A stretch of 64,000 bases of DNA from Levilactobacillus andaensis (GTDB lineage Bacteria > Bacillota > Bacilli > Lactobacillales > Lactobacillaceae). Every line of letters starts with the position of its first letter. Within the stretch, counting starts at the first letter, position 1. Under the pieces are notes generated by a model, which saw nothing but the letters and a program-made list of their open reading frames with translations, did no database searches and was not told the origin of the DNA. The translations under genes and the position numbers were made by a program. Positions 51,682 to 60,421 of this stretch are shown in pieces. The stretch lies in assembly GCF_016861695.1 (NCBI RefSeq), contig NZ_BOLP01000003.1, positions 62,001 to 126,000 of the forward strand, read 5' to 3'.

Positions 51682-53808
51682 CTAACTCGGCGCGTCACTC
51701 AGCGTCCAGATAATCGTTCCCGAATACCTGCCTACCGCTGATCCGTCTTTGACCGCGAGTAAGATCCCGGTCTTGGGCGTCCAACTACCGGCCACATCGA
51801 AGCGGCCCGCATCTTCACTATCGTCCGTAACGTGCGTTAGGACCGGCGTCGGGGTCGTCCCAATCGGAAGCGACCCGTGGCTGGTCACGTAGACCGGTTG
51901 CCCGGCCAGCTGTTGCCCGTCACTAGTGGTCAATGCGGTGGCTTGTGCGTTTAGCGTCCAACGAGCCCCCGTTCCGCGCGTATCCTGAACAACCAGCCGC
52001 CAATCGCCGGTCCGACCGACTAACTGGCTGTTACCGGTCAAGGTACTGGCCCGGAACCCTTCCTCGCTGGAAACCGTGTCAAATTTCAGCTCGCCAGCAA
52101 CCGTGATGGGCACGGTCACCGTTTTTGACGCGTCACCGTTAGCTGTAACTGCAGTCAGTTTCAACACATTCGCCCCGGGCTGTAGCTGGCTGGCAGCCAA
52201 AGGAAGAGCAAACGTGCCGTTACTTTGCGGCGTTACCCTGGGCAGGGCAACGCCATTCAGCTTGGCTGTGACGCGCAATGCTGGTGGCACGTTGGCACTG
52301 GTGAAGCCGCCGATCTTTCCCGTCACCGTCGTCTTCTGTAAGTCCGGCAGCGCCAGTGGATCAGCACTGGTCACTGCCAAATTGAGATCAACGACGGGTG
52401 TGACGCTAAAGGTCGGTGTCGTTGCCGTGCCAACAAACGCTGATGACGCAAAGATACTGGTGGCGCCGGTCACTACTTGGCGGGCACTGACGGGCAGAAC
52501 ACGCCCCGTCACTTGAACCGTGGTGGACGGATTCTGGCGCGACAGTGCTGACTTGACCGCCATCACGAGCTGACCGTCACGCGCCGTTGCTAGCGCGAAC
52601 GTGGCGGTTTGCCCGTTGGCAGTGGTAACCGTTGCTTGGCCATCATACGCAATGCCCGTTGGCAACCGCAAATGCCCGACAATGTCTGACCAGGCTTGCC
52701 GACCGGCCTGATAATCCAGGTGATACGTCAATTGAACCTTGTCGTGGCTGGCGACCTCATCGTCGTGGTCAACGATCTTGTCCTGCGTTAGATCGGTCAA
52801 CTGCGCTGAGGTCTTTGCCACCACTAGTCCGGGCGCATTTTCTAGGATGACCAGGTTACTGCCATCGTGGCTGCCCGTGGTGCCGGTGACCCCCCACCGT
52901 GCGCGACCGGTATGGTTCGGGTCGATCTGATTCAGGTCGATTGTTACCGTCCGGCGCACGCCCGGTTCGGGGGCTGCGGTCACGGGGTTTTTGTCGTTAA
53001 ACGCGTACGTCATGGTCTGCGCCGTGGCGTCCCAGGTTAACGTCAAATGATGCCACGACCCGTTAGCCAAAAAATTTGGCTGTGTCGGGTCGCTGATCAC
53101 GCCCACGTGACGCAAGCGGTAAACGGTTGGTGCATTGTCGGCATCCTTGGTGGTCGCTGTCAGCGGCAGATAACTCGTTGCCAACCCGGGATAGGCCGAA
53201 GCAATGTGTGCGGTGGTGCGACCAGCATTCAGGTCAGTGGTCAGGCTCGGGGACTTGTCGTTGACCTTTGTGTCAAACTCCAGTGCCCAGCTATTTTGAA
53301 TCGCTGTTGCGGCAAGGCCACTTGCCGAACTGACCGTGGTGTCGGCCGCCACACCCCAAACACCTAGCGTTTCAGCGTTGATGCCAGCACTCCCCCAGTC
53401 AGGCATCGCGCGCACGCCCCGGGGATCGTTTTGCAGCACGAAAGCCATGCCAGCGGTTGCAGCGGTCCCCTGATCGCCAAAGTAGAGCCACAGCGATAGG
53501 GTCTCGTTGTGGGTTAAATCAAAGTTATTGTCATCCGTCGACCAAGTTGACCCAAACTGATCTGCGCTGTTTGTTACCACCGCGGCTTGCGTTCCGGGTG
53601 CTTCCGGATTCGTCGTATTCACGACGGTAGCAGAGCTCTTACTAGCCGTTGCCACCGTTAAGATGGCGTTGGGCTTGTTGAGTAGAATCCCCTGCGGCGC
53701 GGTCGCCAAAGCATGCGGATAATCGCTATCCGCACGCGCCGTGACCGGACCACCCCAACAGGCCAGGGCCAGCAGAATCAAGCCAGCGTCCAACCACCGT
53801 CTGAACAT
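51682..53808 (-). CDS. WxL-domain surface protein with L-type lectin-like domain
   Basis: 708 residues. Signal peptide 1-26 (cleavage TARA-DSD), lectin-like domain (about 30-330: FVLQNDPRGVRAMPD, 'AIQNSWALEFDTKVND', 'WHHLTLTWDATAQTMTYAF'), Thr/Val-rich beta repeats, WxL domain at the C-terminus (ARWTLNAQ and TIIWTLSDAPS). Same architecture as the next gene, so the pair arose by duplication. Start ATG 53808 after GGGGGGAT. Expected to be secreted and held in the wall through the WxL domain. Confidence 0.9.
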   Translation of the reverse strand: MFRRWLDAGLILLALACWGGPVTARADSDYPHALATAPQGILLNKPNAILTVATASKSSATVVNTTNPEAPGTQAAVVTNSADQFGSTWSTDDNNFDLTHNETLSLWLYFGDQGTAATAGMAFVLQNDPRGVRAMPDWGSAGINAETLGVWGVAADTTVSSASGLAATAIQNSWALEFDTKVNDKSPSLTTDLNAGRTTAHIASAYPGLATSYLPLTATTKDADNAPTVYRLRHVGVISDPTQPNFLANGSWHHLTLTWDATAQTMTYAFNDKNPVTAAPEPGVRRTVTIDLNQIDPNHTGRARWGVTGTTGSHDGSNLVILENAPGLVVAKTSAQLTDLTQDKIVDHDDEVASHDKVQLTYHLDYQAGRQAWSDIVGHLRLPTGIAYDGQATVTTANGQTATFALATARDGQLVMAVKSALSRQNPSTTVQVTGRVLPVSARQVVTGATSIFASSAFVGTATTPTFSVTPVVDLNLAVTSADPLALPDLQKTTVTGKIGGFTSANVPPALRVTAKLNGVALPRVTPQSNGTFALPLAASQLQPGANVLKLTAVTANGDASKTVTVPITVAGELKFDTVSSEEGFRASTLTGNSQLVGRTGDWRLVVQDTRGTGARWTLNAQATALTTSDGQQLAGQPVYVTSHGSLPIGTTPTPVLTHVTDDSEDAGRFDVAGSWTPKTGILLAVKDGSAVGRYSGTIIWTLSDAPS

Positions 53809-53853
53809 GGGAAATCCCCCCTATTCACTTACGAAAGCAGCCGCGGGTGAGGG

Positions 53854-53895
53854 CCACCAGTCGTGCGGGCGAAATGAATCGTACACGACTGGTGG
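53854..53895 (-). promoter_or_regulatory. Strong hairpin in the leader of the 708-residue WxL gene
   Basis: CCACCAGTCGTG and CACGACTGGTGG are perfect 12-bp arms around an 18-nt loop, 45 nt upstream of the start codon. No T tract, so it is more likely an mRNA leader structure than a terminator. Confidence 0.55.
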
Positions 53896-54072
53896 AGACC
53901 TCTGGAAAATTATGACTAAACTAACTGACGAACCAGGTGCTAAGTTGTATAGGTTGCGTGCTCCGACCACAGTCGACTTGCCTGCTACCGGCTACAGTCA
54001 CCGGAAAATATAACCATAGCTCAATAGCGCGACAACTATAATCAGCACGACCGATCATCCACAACGTTGCCG

Positions 54073-54254
54073 GAGTCGGAGGCTGACAGATTCGGAGCCC
54101 AGTGAAAGCGATCTTAGACCGGAAAGCCCCACCCGGTCTTAGAACGCTGGCCGTCTTTGAGACTCGGTCTAGGAGGCTCAAAGGCGCCCTGAAGACCGCT
54201 CCCCAGGCTTCAGGTCTGCCTCACAGGGGCGGAGAACCTGTCAGCCGCAGACGG
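54073..54254 (+). repeat. SIR-A structured repeat copy 13 (plus orientation)
   Basis: GGCTGACAG (54081-54089) pairs with CTGTCAGCC (54238-54246); inner TCTTAGACCGG/CCGGTCTTAGA hairpin and TTTGAGACTCG/TAGGAGGCTCAAA arm. Lies about 20 bp from the stop of the DUF916 gene, inside the WxL cluster. Confidence 0.88.
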
Positions 54255-54272
54255 AGAACACGTACAATCACA

Positions 54273-55307
54273 CTACTCGTCAACATCATCATCGTCGCGG
54301 TGCCGGTTGCGGTAGAGCAGGTAACCGATGACGGCAAGCAGAATGGCAATCAGGAGTCCTAACGCCGCGTACAGCCAGTAATTTGGCCGTTTAGCTGGCG
54401 CCAAGACCGTCTTGTTCAATCGCTTAACGGTCTGGTCTGCAATCGTGAAGTTACGGGTAAACTGCCAGGTCTGGGCACCCGCCTTGGCCGTTAGATAGAG
54501 CGTGTATTGGCCGGCGGGAAGGTTCTGGCTGCCCCACGGAATGCCAAAGTTAAAGTTACTGTTCGGCGCCATCCCCATCCCGCTTTGTTGCTGCCGAATC
54601 AGGGTCTTGACCGAACCAAACTTCGTCACACGGGCATTGACCGTGAGTTTTTGCATAATGCCAGGCTGCGGGTTTTGCAGATTAGCCGTGACGTAATTCC
54701 GCCGGTTGATCTGCGTGGCCTTGACCTCGTGCAGGCGCAGGTCGGGTAAGACCGTCTGCGCGCTCTCGCGAAGTCGTAAGCCAATGGCATAAGCGAACGC
54801 GTTTTGAATCGTGATCTTCGCCGTCGTATGTTTCGCGGCGGCTGGGACCTGTTCCACGTACACCCCACCTAAAATAATTCCCGGTAGCTTCTTCGCAGGC
54901 ATGGTGTAGGTAAACGTCACCTTTTTCTGGGCATTAGCCGCCACCGTCACCTTTTGGTCGGCCCCCTTAGTGAAGATGTCTCGCGTCCCCACTTTTAACG
55001 AAGGGTCCAACTTAGGCTTGACCTGACTGTAATCAATCACCCCGTTATCGTTTGTCACGGCTTGATTGATGCTGACCACGTACTTCTGTTGCCGATCGCT
55101 CGTATTGGTGATGACGATTGCCAACTCCTGCGTTTGCCCCGGTTTGACCCGCAAGGCAAAATAGTTCACCTGCTTGTCATCTTGGTTACTTGGGAGCTCG
55201 GCTCTCACCGTGTAGCCCACGCTATCCGCATAGGCCGTTGGCATTTGCCATATCAATCCGACTAAGGCTAGACTCAATGCGAGTAAAAGTTGCCATCCTC
55301 GTTTCAT
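54273..55307 (-). CDS. DUF916/DUF3324 membrane-anchored surface protein of WxL cluster
   Basis: 344 residues from ATG 55307 (GGGGGGATG upstream); an ATG three codons earlier overlaps that site. Signal peptide about 1-27 (AYADS), DUF916 (about 30-145: 'YFALRVKPGQTQELAIVITNTSDRQQKYVV'), DUF3324 (about 150-275), then a C-terminal membrane helix (about 305-325) and an acidic tail. Corresponds to CscA of lactobacillus csc clusters, which docks WxL proteins at the surface. Confidence 0.92.
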   Translation of the reverse strand: MKRGWQLLLALSLALVGLIWQMPTAYADSVGYTVRAELPSNQDDKQVNYFALRVKPGQTQELAIVITNTSDRQQKYVVSINQAVTNDNGVIDYSQVKPKLDPSLKVGTRDIFTKGADQKVTVAANAQKKVTFTYTMPAKKLPGIILGGVYVEQVPAAAKHTTAKITIQNAFAYAIGLRLRESAQTVLPDLRLHEVKATQINRRNYVTANLQNPQPGIMQKLTVNARVTKFGSVKTLIRQQQSGMGMAPNSNFNFGIPWGSQNLPAGQYTLYLTAKAGAQTWQFTRNFTIADQTVKRLNKTVLAPAKRPNYWLYAALGLLIAILLAVIGYLLYRNRHRDDDDVDE

Positions 55308-55334
55308 CGTTGTCATCCCCCCATCAACCGCCAG

Positions 55335-55366
55335 AAAAACCGGTGCCACGGACATGACACCGTCAA
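55335..55366 (-). terminator. Weak terminator or attenuator between WxL and DUF916 genes
   Basis: On the minus strand CGGTGTC and GGCACCG pair (one G-T) and GTTTTTC follows. It would let the small WxL gene be expressed more strongly than the rest of the cluster. Confidence 0.6.
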
Positions 55367-55450
55367 AATGACTTGTGCTGCTTGCTTGCTGGCGGCCTAG
55401 TCGTCGCTTTTAGGAAACCCATTTAGCATCAGCACGGCAACTTTCCAAAA

Positions 55451-56128
55451 TTACTGTGGCGTGTCGCTTAACTGCCACGTCAGCGTTGAACTGTAGATAC
55501 CGCTGACTTGCCCAGCAGGAACCGTTAAGTTGACGTTGGCCAAGCTATACTCGGAATCCCAAATCCCCAAACCACCCTTAGTTGGAGCCGCCAAAACGAT
55601 TTGCGTCGTCCCGGTCCCATTTAAAGGTGAGTTGGTTGCCACTGGTGCGGTGGACGGGTTCCCCGTGTTCGCTGCGGCCACTTCTGGTGTCCCCAGCGTC
55701 AATTGGGCACCGCCTAACGTGTCACCCGCTGCATCCGTAAACGGCGTGTTCTTTAACTGAACGTTCCAACCACTGCCTAAGCCGGGGTTGGAAACTTCAA
55801 CAGGATTGTCGGCCGATACCGCAAAGTAACTGCCGTTGGTCTTACCGTTAGGAGTGACATTCTTGCCAAAGCTGATGTTTGGCGCCGTATCCAGAGAAAT
55901 CGTGGCGTTAGGACTCGTGTCAAATTCGGCTGACGTGGTGGTACTTTGCGTCGTTACAGCCGAACTGCTACTCGTCGAATCGCTGCTACTTGTGGTGGTC
56001 GTTGTCGAAGAACTACTGCTACTCGTATCAGTGGTTGCCGCGTAAACTGGTGCGGCGGCCAACAAACCAGTGCCTAGGCCCAAAACGGCTAGGGCGCTGA
56101 ACAGTGAAACCTTCAATTTACGAGTCAT
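55451..56128 (-). CDS. Small WxL-domain protein
   Basis: 225 residues from ATG 56128 (AAGGAG at 8 nt). Signal peptide about 1-30 (VYAATT), a Ser/Thr-rich linker (about 32-65), then a WxL domain of about 150 residues: 'SNPGLGSGWNVQLKNTPF' holds the first WxL and 'STLTWQLSDTPQ' the second at the extreme C-terminus. Classical stand-alone WxL protein (CscB-like). First gene of the surface cluster on the minus strand. Confidence 0.93.
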   Translation of the reverse strand: MTRKLKVSLFSALAVLGLGTGLLAAAPVYAATTDTSSSSSSTTTTTSSSDSTSSSSAVTTQSTTTSAEFDTSPNATISLDTAPNISFGKNVTPNGKTNGSYFAVSADNPVEVSNPGLGSGWNVQLKNTPFTDAAGDTLGGAQLTLGTPEVAAANTGNPSTAPVATNSPLNGTGTTQIVLAAPTKGGLGIWDSEYSLANVNLTVPAGQVSGIYSSTLTWQLSDTPQ

Positions 56129-56324
56129 TTTACTCACTCCTTCATACTAATATCATGATTACCAGTATTAGAGTAAACGAGGCGCCTCGGTAATGGCTAA
56201 GCCCCCCGCTAGCTGACGCCCTAAATTGTTCCGTGCCGGCCACGTTGTTCGCCGACTATCTGACCGAATTAACCTTTCAGTGTCCATACGCTTGATTCAA
56301 TAAAGATGATAACCGCTATAAATT

Positions 56325-56352
56325 AAAAAGACCAGCTTTTCGCCAGTCTTTC
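56325..56352 (-). terminator. Intrinsic terminator of the 220-residue gene
   Basis: AAAGACcaGC pairs with GCcaGTCTTT; T-rich on the minus strand. Confidence 0.72.
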
Positions 56353-56364
56353 GTACCTAGACCT

Positions 56365-57027
56365 TTAGTGGTGAAAGTCCCCCACCTTTAAGCCTAACAA
56401 CTCATTTAACCATTGATGTGTCGCGTCATCAGCGCTTGCTGAAATCTTAAAACCAAGCGGTGAAAACAACGAACCAACTGCCGACCACTGGACCTGTCCC
56501 CCCACAAAGAAGCTGGCGGTCAATTGTTCACGCTGTGTGGGCGTGACGGGTGTCGCCATGGTCGTTAGTAAGTTTACGGCCAGTTGATCGGCCACTAAAC
56601 CCGCGTAAGCCGTTGCTGTCAGGGGCTTCACGATTTGCCGCGGAACCGATAATGGGACGACCGGACCTTCGCGCAATAATAACCGTTGCCAATTCATAAT
56701 TTGACCGAGCAACACGCCATAGAATTGCCAGGGGACCTGATTACCGATGCGTTTGAGGGTCGTCGCTGTGATGGCAGCCACGTCCCACTGAACCCGTTGT
56801 TGGCCCTGCGCCAATGCCGTTTGCAGCCACTCGCTAAAAAAGCGCTGGACCGTGGCGTCGACTAGCGGCGGAAACTTACTGCCCTGGACCAAATGGTAAC
56901 GACCGAGTAAAAAGTCCTCGACTTGGTCCCAGTCAATGGTGCGGCTGGCCTGTTGTTGCTTCCGCCGTTTGAGCTGACGTAGCTGTTTTAAACGGCTTGA
57001 TTTTCCGTAATTTCCTGGACGACTCAT
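56365..57027 (-). CDS. Protein of unknown function upstream of the WxL cluster
   Basis: 220 residues. Very basic N-terminus (MSRPGNYGKSSRLKQLRQLKRRK, about 1-25), then a mainly helical soluble protein. No signal peptide, membrane segment or catalytic motif that I recognise. The basic tail could bind nucleic acid or phospholipid head groups (speculative). Separated from the WxL cluster by its own terminator. Base composition matches its neighbours. Confidence 0.7.
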   Translation of the reverse strand: MSRPGNYGKSSRLKQLRQLKRRKQQQASRTIDWDQVEDFLLGRYHLVQGSKFPPLVDATVQRFFSEWLQTALAQGQQRVQWDVAAITATTLKRIGNQVPWQFYGVLLGQIMNWQRLLLREGPVVPLSVPRQIVKPLTATAYAGLVADQLAVNLLTTMATPVTPTQREQLTASFFVGGQVQWSAVGSLFSPLGFKISASADDATHQWLNELLGLKVGDFHH

Positions 57028-57085
57028 GGATTCGCCCTCCGTTTCTTTTTTGTTTTGTTCAATGCTTAGCTAGGTGCACAGGTAA

Positions 57086-57273
57086 TTGCCGCACTGCGGC
57101 TGCCAGGGATTCCGCCTGCTGTGGAGACGCTTCAGCCTGTGGAGCGGGCTTCTCGCTCGCTTTGAAGCCACGAAGACCACGTGTCTCCAAAGTCGCCCAT
57201 CTTGTTAGCTAGCCAGCGGCCAGCTAACAAGATTACCACGGCCGGCTGCATCCCTGGCCTCCTTCGGCTACGA
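57086..57273 (-). repeat. SIR-A structured repeat copy 14 (minus orientation)
   Basis: GCCAGGGAT (57102-57110) pairs with ATCCCTGGC (57250-57258). Inner hairpin ATCTTGTTAGCT (57199)/AGCTAACAAGAT (57222) is a perfect 12-bp stem, longer than in other copies. Upstream of the 220-residue gene. Confidence 0.92.
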
Positions 57274-57585
57274 TGATGCTTTGCCAAATACTCACGCAAA
57301 ACACGCAGCGTTACTAGAGAACCTAGCTTCGTGTGACCTACATTATACAACATGACTAGTCAAATATACGCTACAAACCCGGAATCCTCAATTCAACATA
57401 AATCGCTGGGAACAGACGTGGCCCTGACCTCCGCATTCAAGAACGACCTCGTCATTTAGCCCTCTTTTTACCGCTAGAAAAGTTGCTGACTCATTCCGAA
57501 TATCCAATATCCGACCGGAACGAATAAGATCGGCGTTCATAGTTCTCTTGAACTGTAGCAAATTTTACAGTCCAAAACCAACCCA
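57274..57585. other. Spacer between two oppositely oriented SIR-A copies
   Basis: About 310 bp without a gene; the two flanking SIR-A repeats form a long-range inverted pair around it. No terminator or promoter stands out. Confidence 0.4.
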
Positions 57586-57771
57586 AGTCGGAGGAGGGCA
57601 GGGATGTAGCCAGCCGTGAAAGTGGTGTTAGCTGGCATTTTTCAGCCAGCTTACAGCACGGGCGACTTTGAAGACACGCGATTTCTGTGGCTTCAAATCG
57701 AGTCGGAAGCCCGTACTCCAGGCTGGAGCGTCCCCACAGCAGGCGGAATCCCTGCCAGCCGGAGTGCGACC
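57586..57771 (+). repeat. SIR-A structured repeat copy 15 (plus orientation)
   Basis: GGCAGGGAT (57597-57605) pairs with ATCCCTGCC (57748-57756); GTTAGCTGGC/GCCAGCTTAC and TTTGAAG/CTTCAAA arms; CTCCAG/CTGGAG small hairpin. Here the order is gene, terminator, repeat. Confidence 0.92.
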
Positions 57772-57795
57772 AAGTTTGATCAATCTAAGCCCCGA

Positions 57796-57830
57796 CAAAA
57801 AGCCCCGCGGATATTTTCCACGGGGCCCCT
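57796..57830 (-). terminator. Intrinsic terminator of the amino acid permease gene
   Basis: GCCCCGcGGA pairs with TCCaCGGGGC; TTTTTG follows on the minus strand. Confidence 0.85.
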
Positions 57831-57877
57831 TGTTGGCGATTAGTCCCTGACAAAATCAGTTGTGCAGGACCAATACC

Positions 57878-59242
57878 TTATTTTTCTGCCGTTTCACGGG
57901 CGTGATATTTTCTGAAGTAAATGAGCGTCATGATAATCAGGAAGACGACCCCAACTAAAATGGAGATGCGCGTTTCGGGATTCAAGAACATGAAGATCAA
58001 CGTGATGGCTAGAAAGACCAGCGTAATGTAGTTGGACCACGGTGCAAATGGCATCTTGAATGGATGGTTCGCCATGTGCTGTGGATTTTGCTTACGGAAC
58101 TCAATTTCACTGATCAAAATCACGAACCATGGCACCATCCCTGGCAACACGCTGGAGCTGTAGACCATGACGAAGATTTGACTGGCGTCCTTGAAGTACA
58201 TCGGCAAAACGACGTTCAAGACGACCCCAATCCCGATCCCGATGGAAATCGCGATGACCGAGTAGAACGGAACCCCATGCCGGTTGAGTAGCGTCACCTT
58301 TTTCGGCAACTGACTCTTTTCGGCTAAGGTGTAAGCCATTCGACTCGCGCTGTAGATCCCGGAATTCGATCCGGACAAGGCGGCCGTGATGACCACGAAG
58401 TTAATGATGGAAGCCGCGGCAGTAATCCCAATCTTAGCAAACGTCTGCACGAACGGTGAGCCGATCTGGTTGAGTTGGTCCCACGGGTAGATGGAAACGA
58501 TCACGAAGATGGCGCCGACGTAGAAAATCAAAATCCGAGCAACCGTCGAACGAATGGCCGTGACCAGTGTGTGTTGCGGGTTCTCGGCTTCACCGGCCGT
58601 GACCCCGATCAACTCAATCCCCTGATACGACGCGAGCACAATGGCCAGCGCGTAAATGAACCCTTTGGCCCCACCGGTAAAGAACCCGCCATGCGTCCAA
58701 AGATTGCTGATGCCGACCGCGTGACCGTGGTTCCCAAAACCAAAGAGAATCACGCCTAACCCCGCGATAATCATTAAGACGATTGTGACCACTTTGATCA
58801 GGGCAAACCAGAATTCGAGTTCCCCGAACATTTTAACCGAGATCAGGTTGGCCACACACAAGAAGGTGATGGCGACTAACCCCGGGATCCAGTCCGGCAG
58901 GTTGGGCCACCAGAAACGGAAGTACCCACCCAACGCAATCATTTCACTCATCCCAACCACGATGAACTGGAAGATATTACTCCAGGCCGTTAAGTAGCCG
59001 AAAACGGGATGCATGTATTCGGAAGCAAAGGTTGCAAATGACCCGGTCGTGGGATGTACGTAAAGCATCTCCCCGAGGGCCCGCATAATTAAGTACAGAA
59101 AAACACCAGAAATGATGTACGCGATGAGGACGGAAGGTCCCGTCCACTTGATTGTGGAACCAGACCCCATAAATAATCCAACGCCGATCGTTCCGCCCAA
59201 CGCAATCATTTGCATCTGGCGAGCGCTTAGTTTTCTTTGCAA
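57878..59242 (-). CDS. APC-family amino acid permease
   Basis: 454 residues with twelve membrane segments. 'QMQMIALGGTIGVGLFMGSG' in helix 1 and 'SYQGIELIGVTAGEAENP' after helix 6 are the AAT/APC amino acid permease signatures (LysP, GabP, aromatic and proline carriers). Imports an amino acid with protons; specificity open. The start is TTG at 59242, directly before GTTGC-type sequence CAAAGA and preceded by AAGAAGGAATTAGA; no ATG is available nearby. Confidence 0.92.
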   Translation of the reverse strand: MQRKLSARQMQMIALGGTIGVGLFMGSGSTIKWTGPSVLIAYIISGVFLYLIMRALGEMLYVHPTTGSFATFASEYMHPVFGYLTAWSNIFQFIVVGMSEMIALGGYFRFWWPNLPDWIPGLVAITFLCVANLISVKMFGELEFWFALIKVVTIVLMIIAGLGVILFGFGNHGHAVGISNLWTHGGFFTGGAKGFIYALAIVLASYQGIELIGVTAGEAENPQHTLVTAIRSTVARILIFYVGAIFVIVSIYPWDQLNQIGSPFVQTFAKIGITAAASIINFVVITAALSGSNSGIYSASRMAYTLAEKSQLPKKVTLLNRHGVPFYSVIAISIGIGIGVVLNVVLPMYFKDASQIFVMVYSSSVLPGMVPWFVILISEIEFRKQNPQHMANHPFKMPFAPWSNYITLVFLAITLIFMFLNPETRISILVGVVFLIIMTLIYFRKYHARETAEK

Positions 59243-59590
59243 TCTAATTCCTTCTTTCTATTCTATTGAATATATTTTTGAAATATCGATAAACAATGGC
59301 TGACTAAAATTGCTTCAAATCGTACAGACCATAAATTAAAACTTTATGAGAACCAGTTTATCTGGTTCTCGACCGTAACGCAATCTTTTTTTGCTGAAAC
59401 GACCCCCATGACCAATTTTGCTGCTTAACTAATTTGCAGCCGAACAGCCTAAAATAGAGTGAATCTCTCCACGCCGTAGCTGTCAGAAAATCCGACTGCT
59501 GCGATTGACCCTTTACAATAACCACAAAATTTACTCTACTTAAACCAACGATAGCATTGACATATTAACTATTGATCGGTAATCCACTAT
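59243..59590. other. Gene-free stretch upstream of the amino acid permease
   Basis: About 350 bp holding the permease promoter, a perfect hairpin (GAGAACCAG/CTGGTTCTC, 59348-59370) and at 59470-59508 a weak, decayed SIR-A-like end (CCGTAGCTGTCAG). Confidence 0.45.
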
Positions 59591-59755
59591 GTAAGCCGAG
59601 AGGTCGGTAAATATGGGCTCAGGCGCGTCGTTCTGCTTAGTTGGTGGTGTTTTTCCACCGGCTTAGCAGAAAACCAAGCTTGAAGACTCGTGATTTTCGA
59701 GGCTTCAAGTTGTGTTCGCACCGTTCCAGCCCATATTTTCCGACCGGTAAGGCGC
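59591..59755 (+). repeat. SIR-B structured repeat copy 4
   Basis: GGTCGGTAAATATGGGC (59602-59618) pairs with its partner at 59729-59745 with one mismatch. Inner arms TTCTGCTTAG/CTTAGCAGAA with nested GGTGG/CCACC, and CTTGAAG/CTTCAAG. Begins GTAAGCCG and ends GTAAGGCG (59747). Confidence 0.92.
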
Positions 59756-59884
59756 AAGACCATCCACATAAATAGCTAAACTTGTTCTTAATTATGCAGC
59801 AGTTCCCCGTTTTATTCAAATTGATCTAAGCAGCAAAAAGGCCGCCACCAGCGCTACGCCGGCAACGGTCATTGGTTAACTTTT

Positions 59885-60403
59885 TTAGACTAACTTTTCA
59901 TATACAAAACAAACGTCAGTTGGGTGGTAGACACCCACTAAATCGCCGACCTTTTGGAAACCGAATTTCTCGATCAGGTGTTGCATCTTCTTATTGTCCC
60001 GGTGGGTGTCGATGCGAATGCTATCGGCATCGGGATGGTTTTCTGCGATGTAATCGAATAGGTCGCGGAAGAGTTGGGACGCGTAGCCCTTGCCCTGATG
60101 ATGGGAGAAGATGGCGACCCGGTGAACCGTGACGTACTTGTCGCTGGTCGAGAGCCATTCACCGTCCATGGTGTCGTACGCGTGGTCCGGTGATTCGATG
60201 ATAGCGGCCACACCTAACGTTTCGTGGTCGTCACTGTTATAAATGACTGCCCGGCCGTCTTCAATGTCACCCTTGATGACGTTGCGGTTGGGATACTCAT
60301 TTTGCCATTGATCGATACCGGCATCGGCAAGTTGCTGCTTGCCGTCTTCAATGATGTCACAAACTAAGTCTAATTCTTCGATTTTTGCTTTCCGTAAATA
60401 CAT
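59885..60403 (-). CDS. GNAT-family N-acetyltransferase
   Basis: 172 residues. Acetyl-CoA-binding motif A: 'VHRVAIFSHHQGKGYASQLFRDLFDYI' (about 92-118), with motif B 'IRIDTHRDNKKMQHLIEKFGFQKVG' after it. Acetylates a small molecule or protein amine; target unknown. Start ATG 60403 (GAGGTGACC), 18 bp after the flavodoxin gene, so probably co-transcribed. Confidence 0.92.
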   Translation of the reverse strand: MYLRKAKIEELDLVCDIIEDGKQQLADAGIDQWQNEYPNRNVIKGDIEDGRAVIYNSDDHETLGVAAIIESPDHAYDTMDGEWLSTSDKYVTVHRVAIFSHHQGKGYASQLFRDLFDYIAENHPDADSIRIDTHRDNKKMQHLIEKFGFQKVGDLVGVYHPTDVCFVYEKLV

Positions 60404-60421
60404 GTCGTGGTCACCTCATTA

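Noticed and set aside
53741-54013. Plus-strand frame overlapping the 5' end of the WxL gene
   Set aside because: Overlaps the signal peptide region of a well-supported gene on the other strand and a leader hairpin; no recognisable protein.
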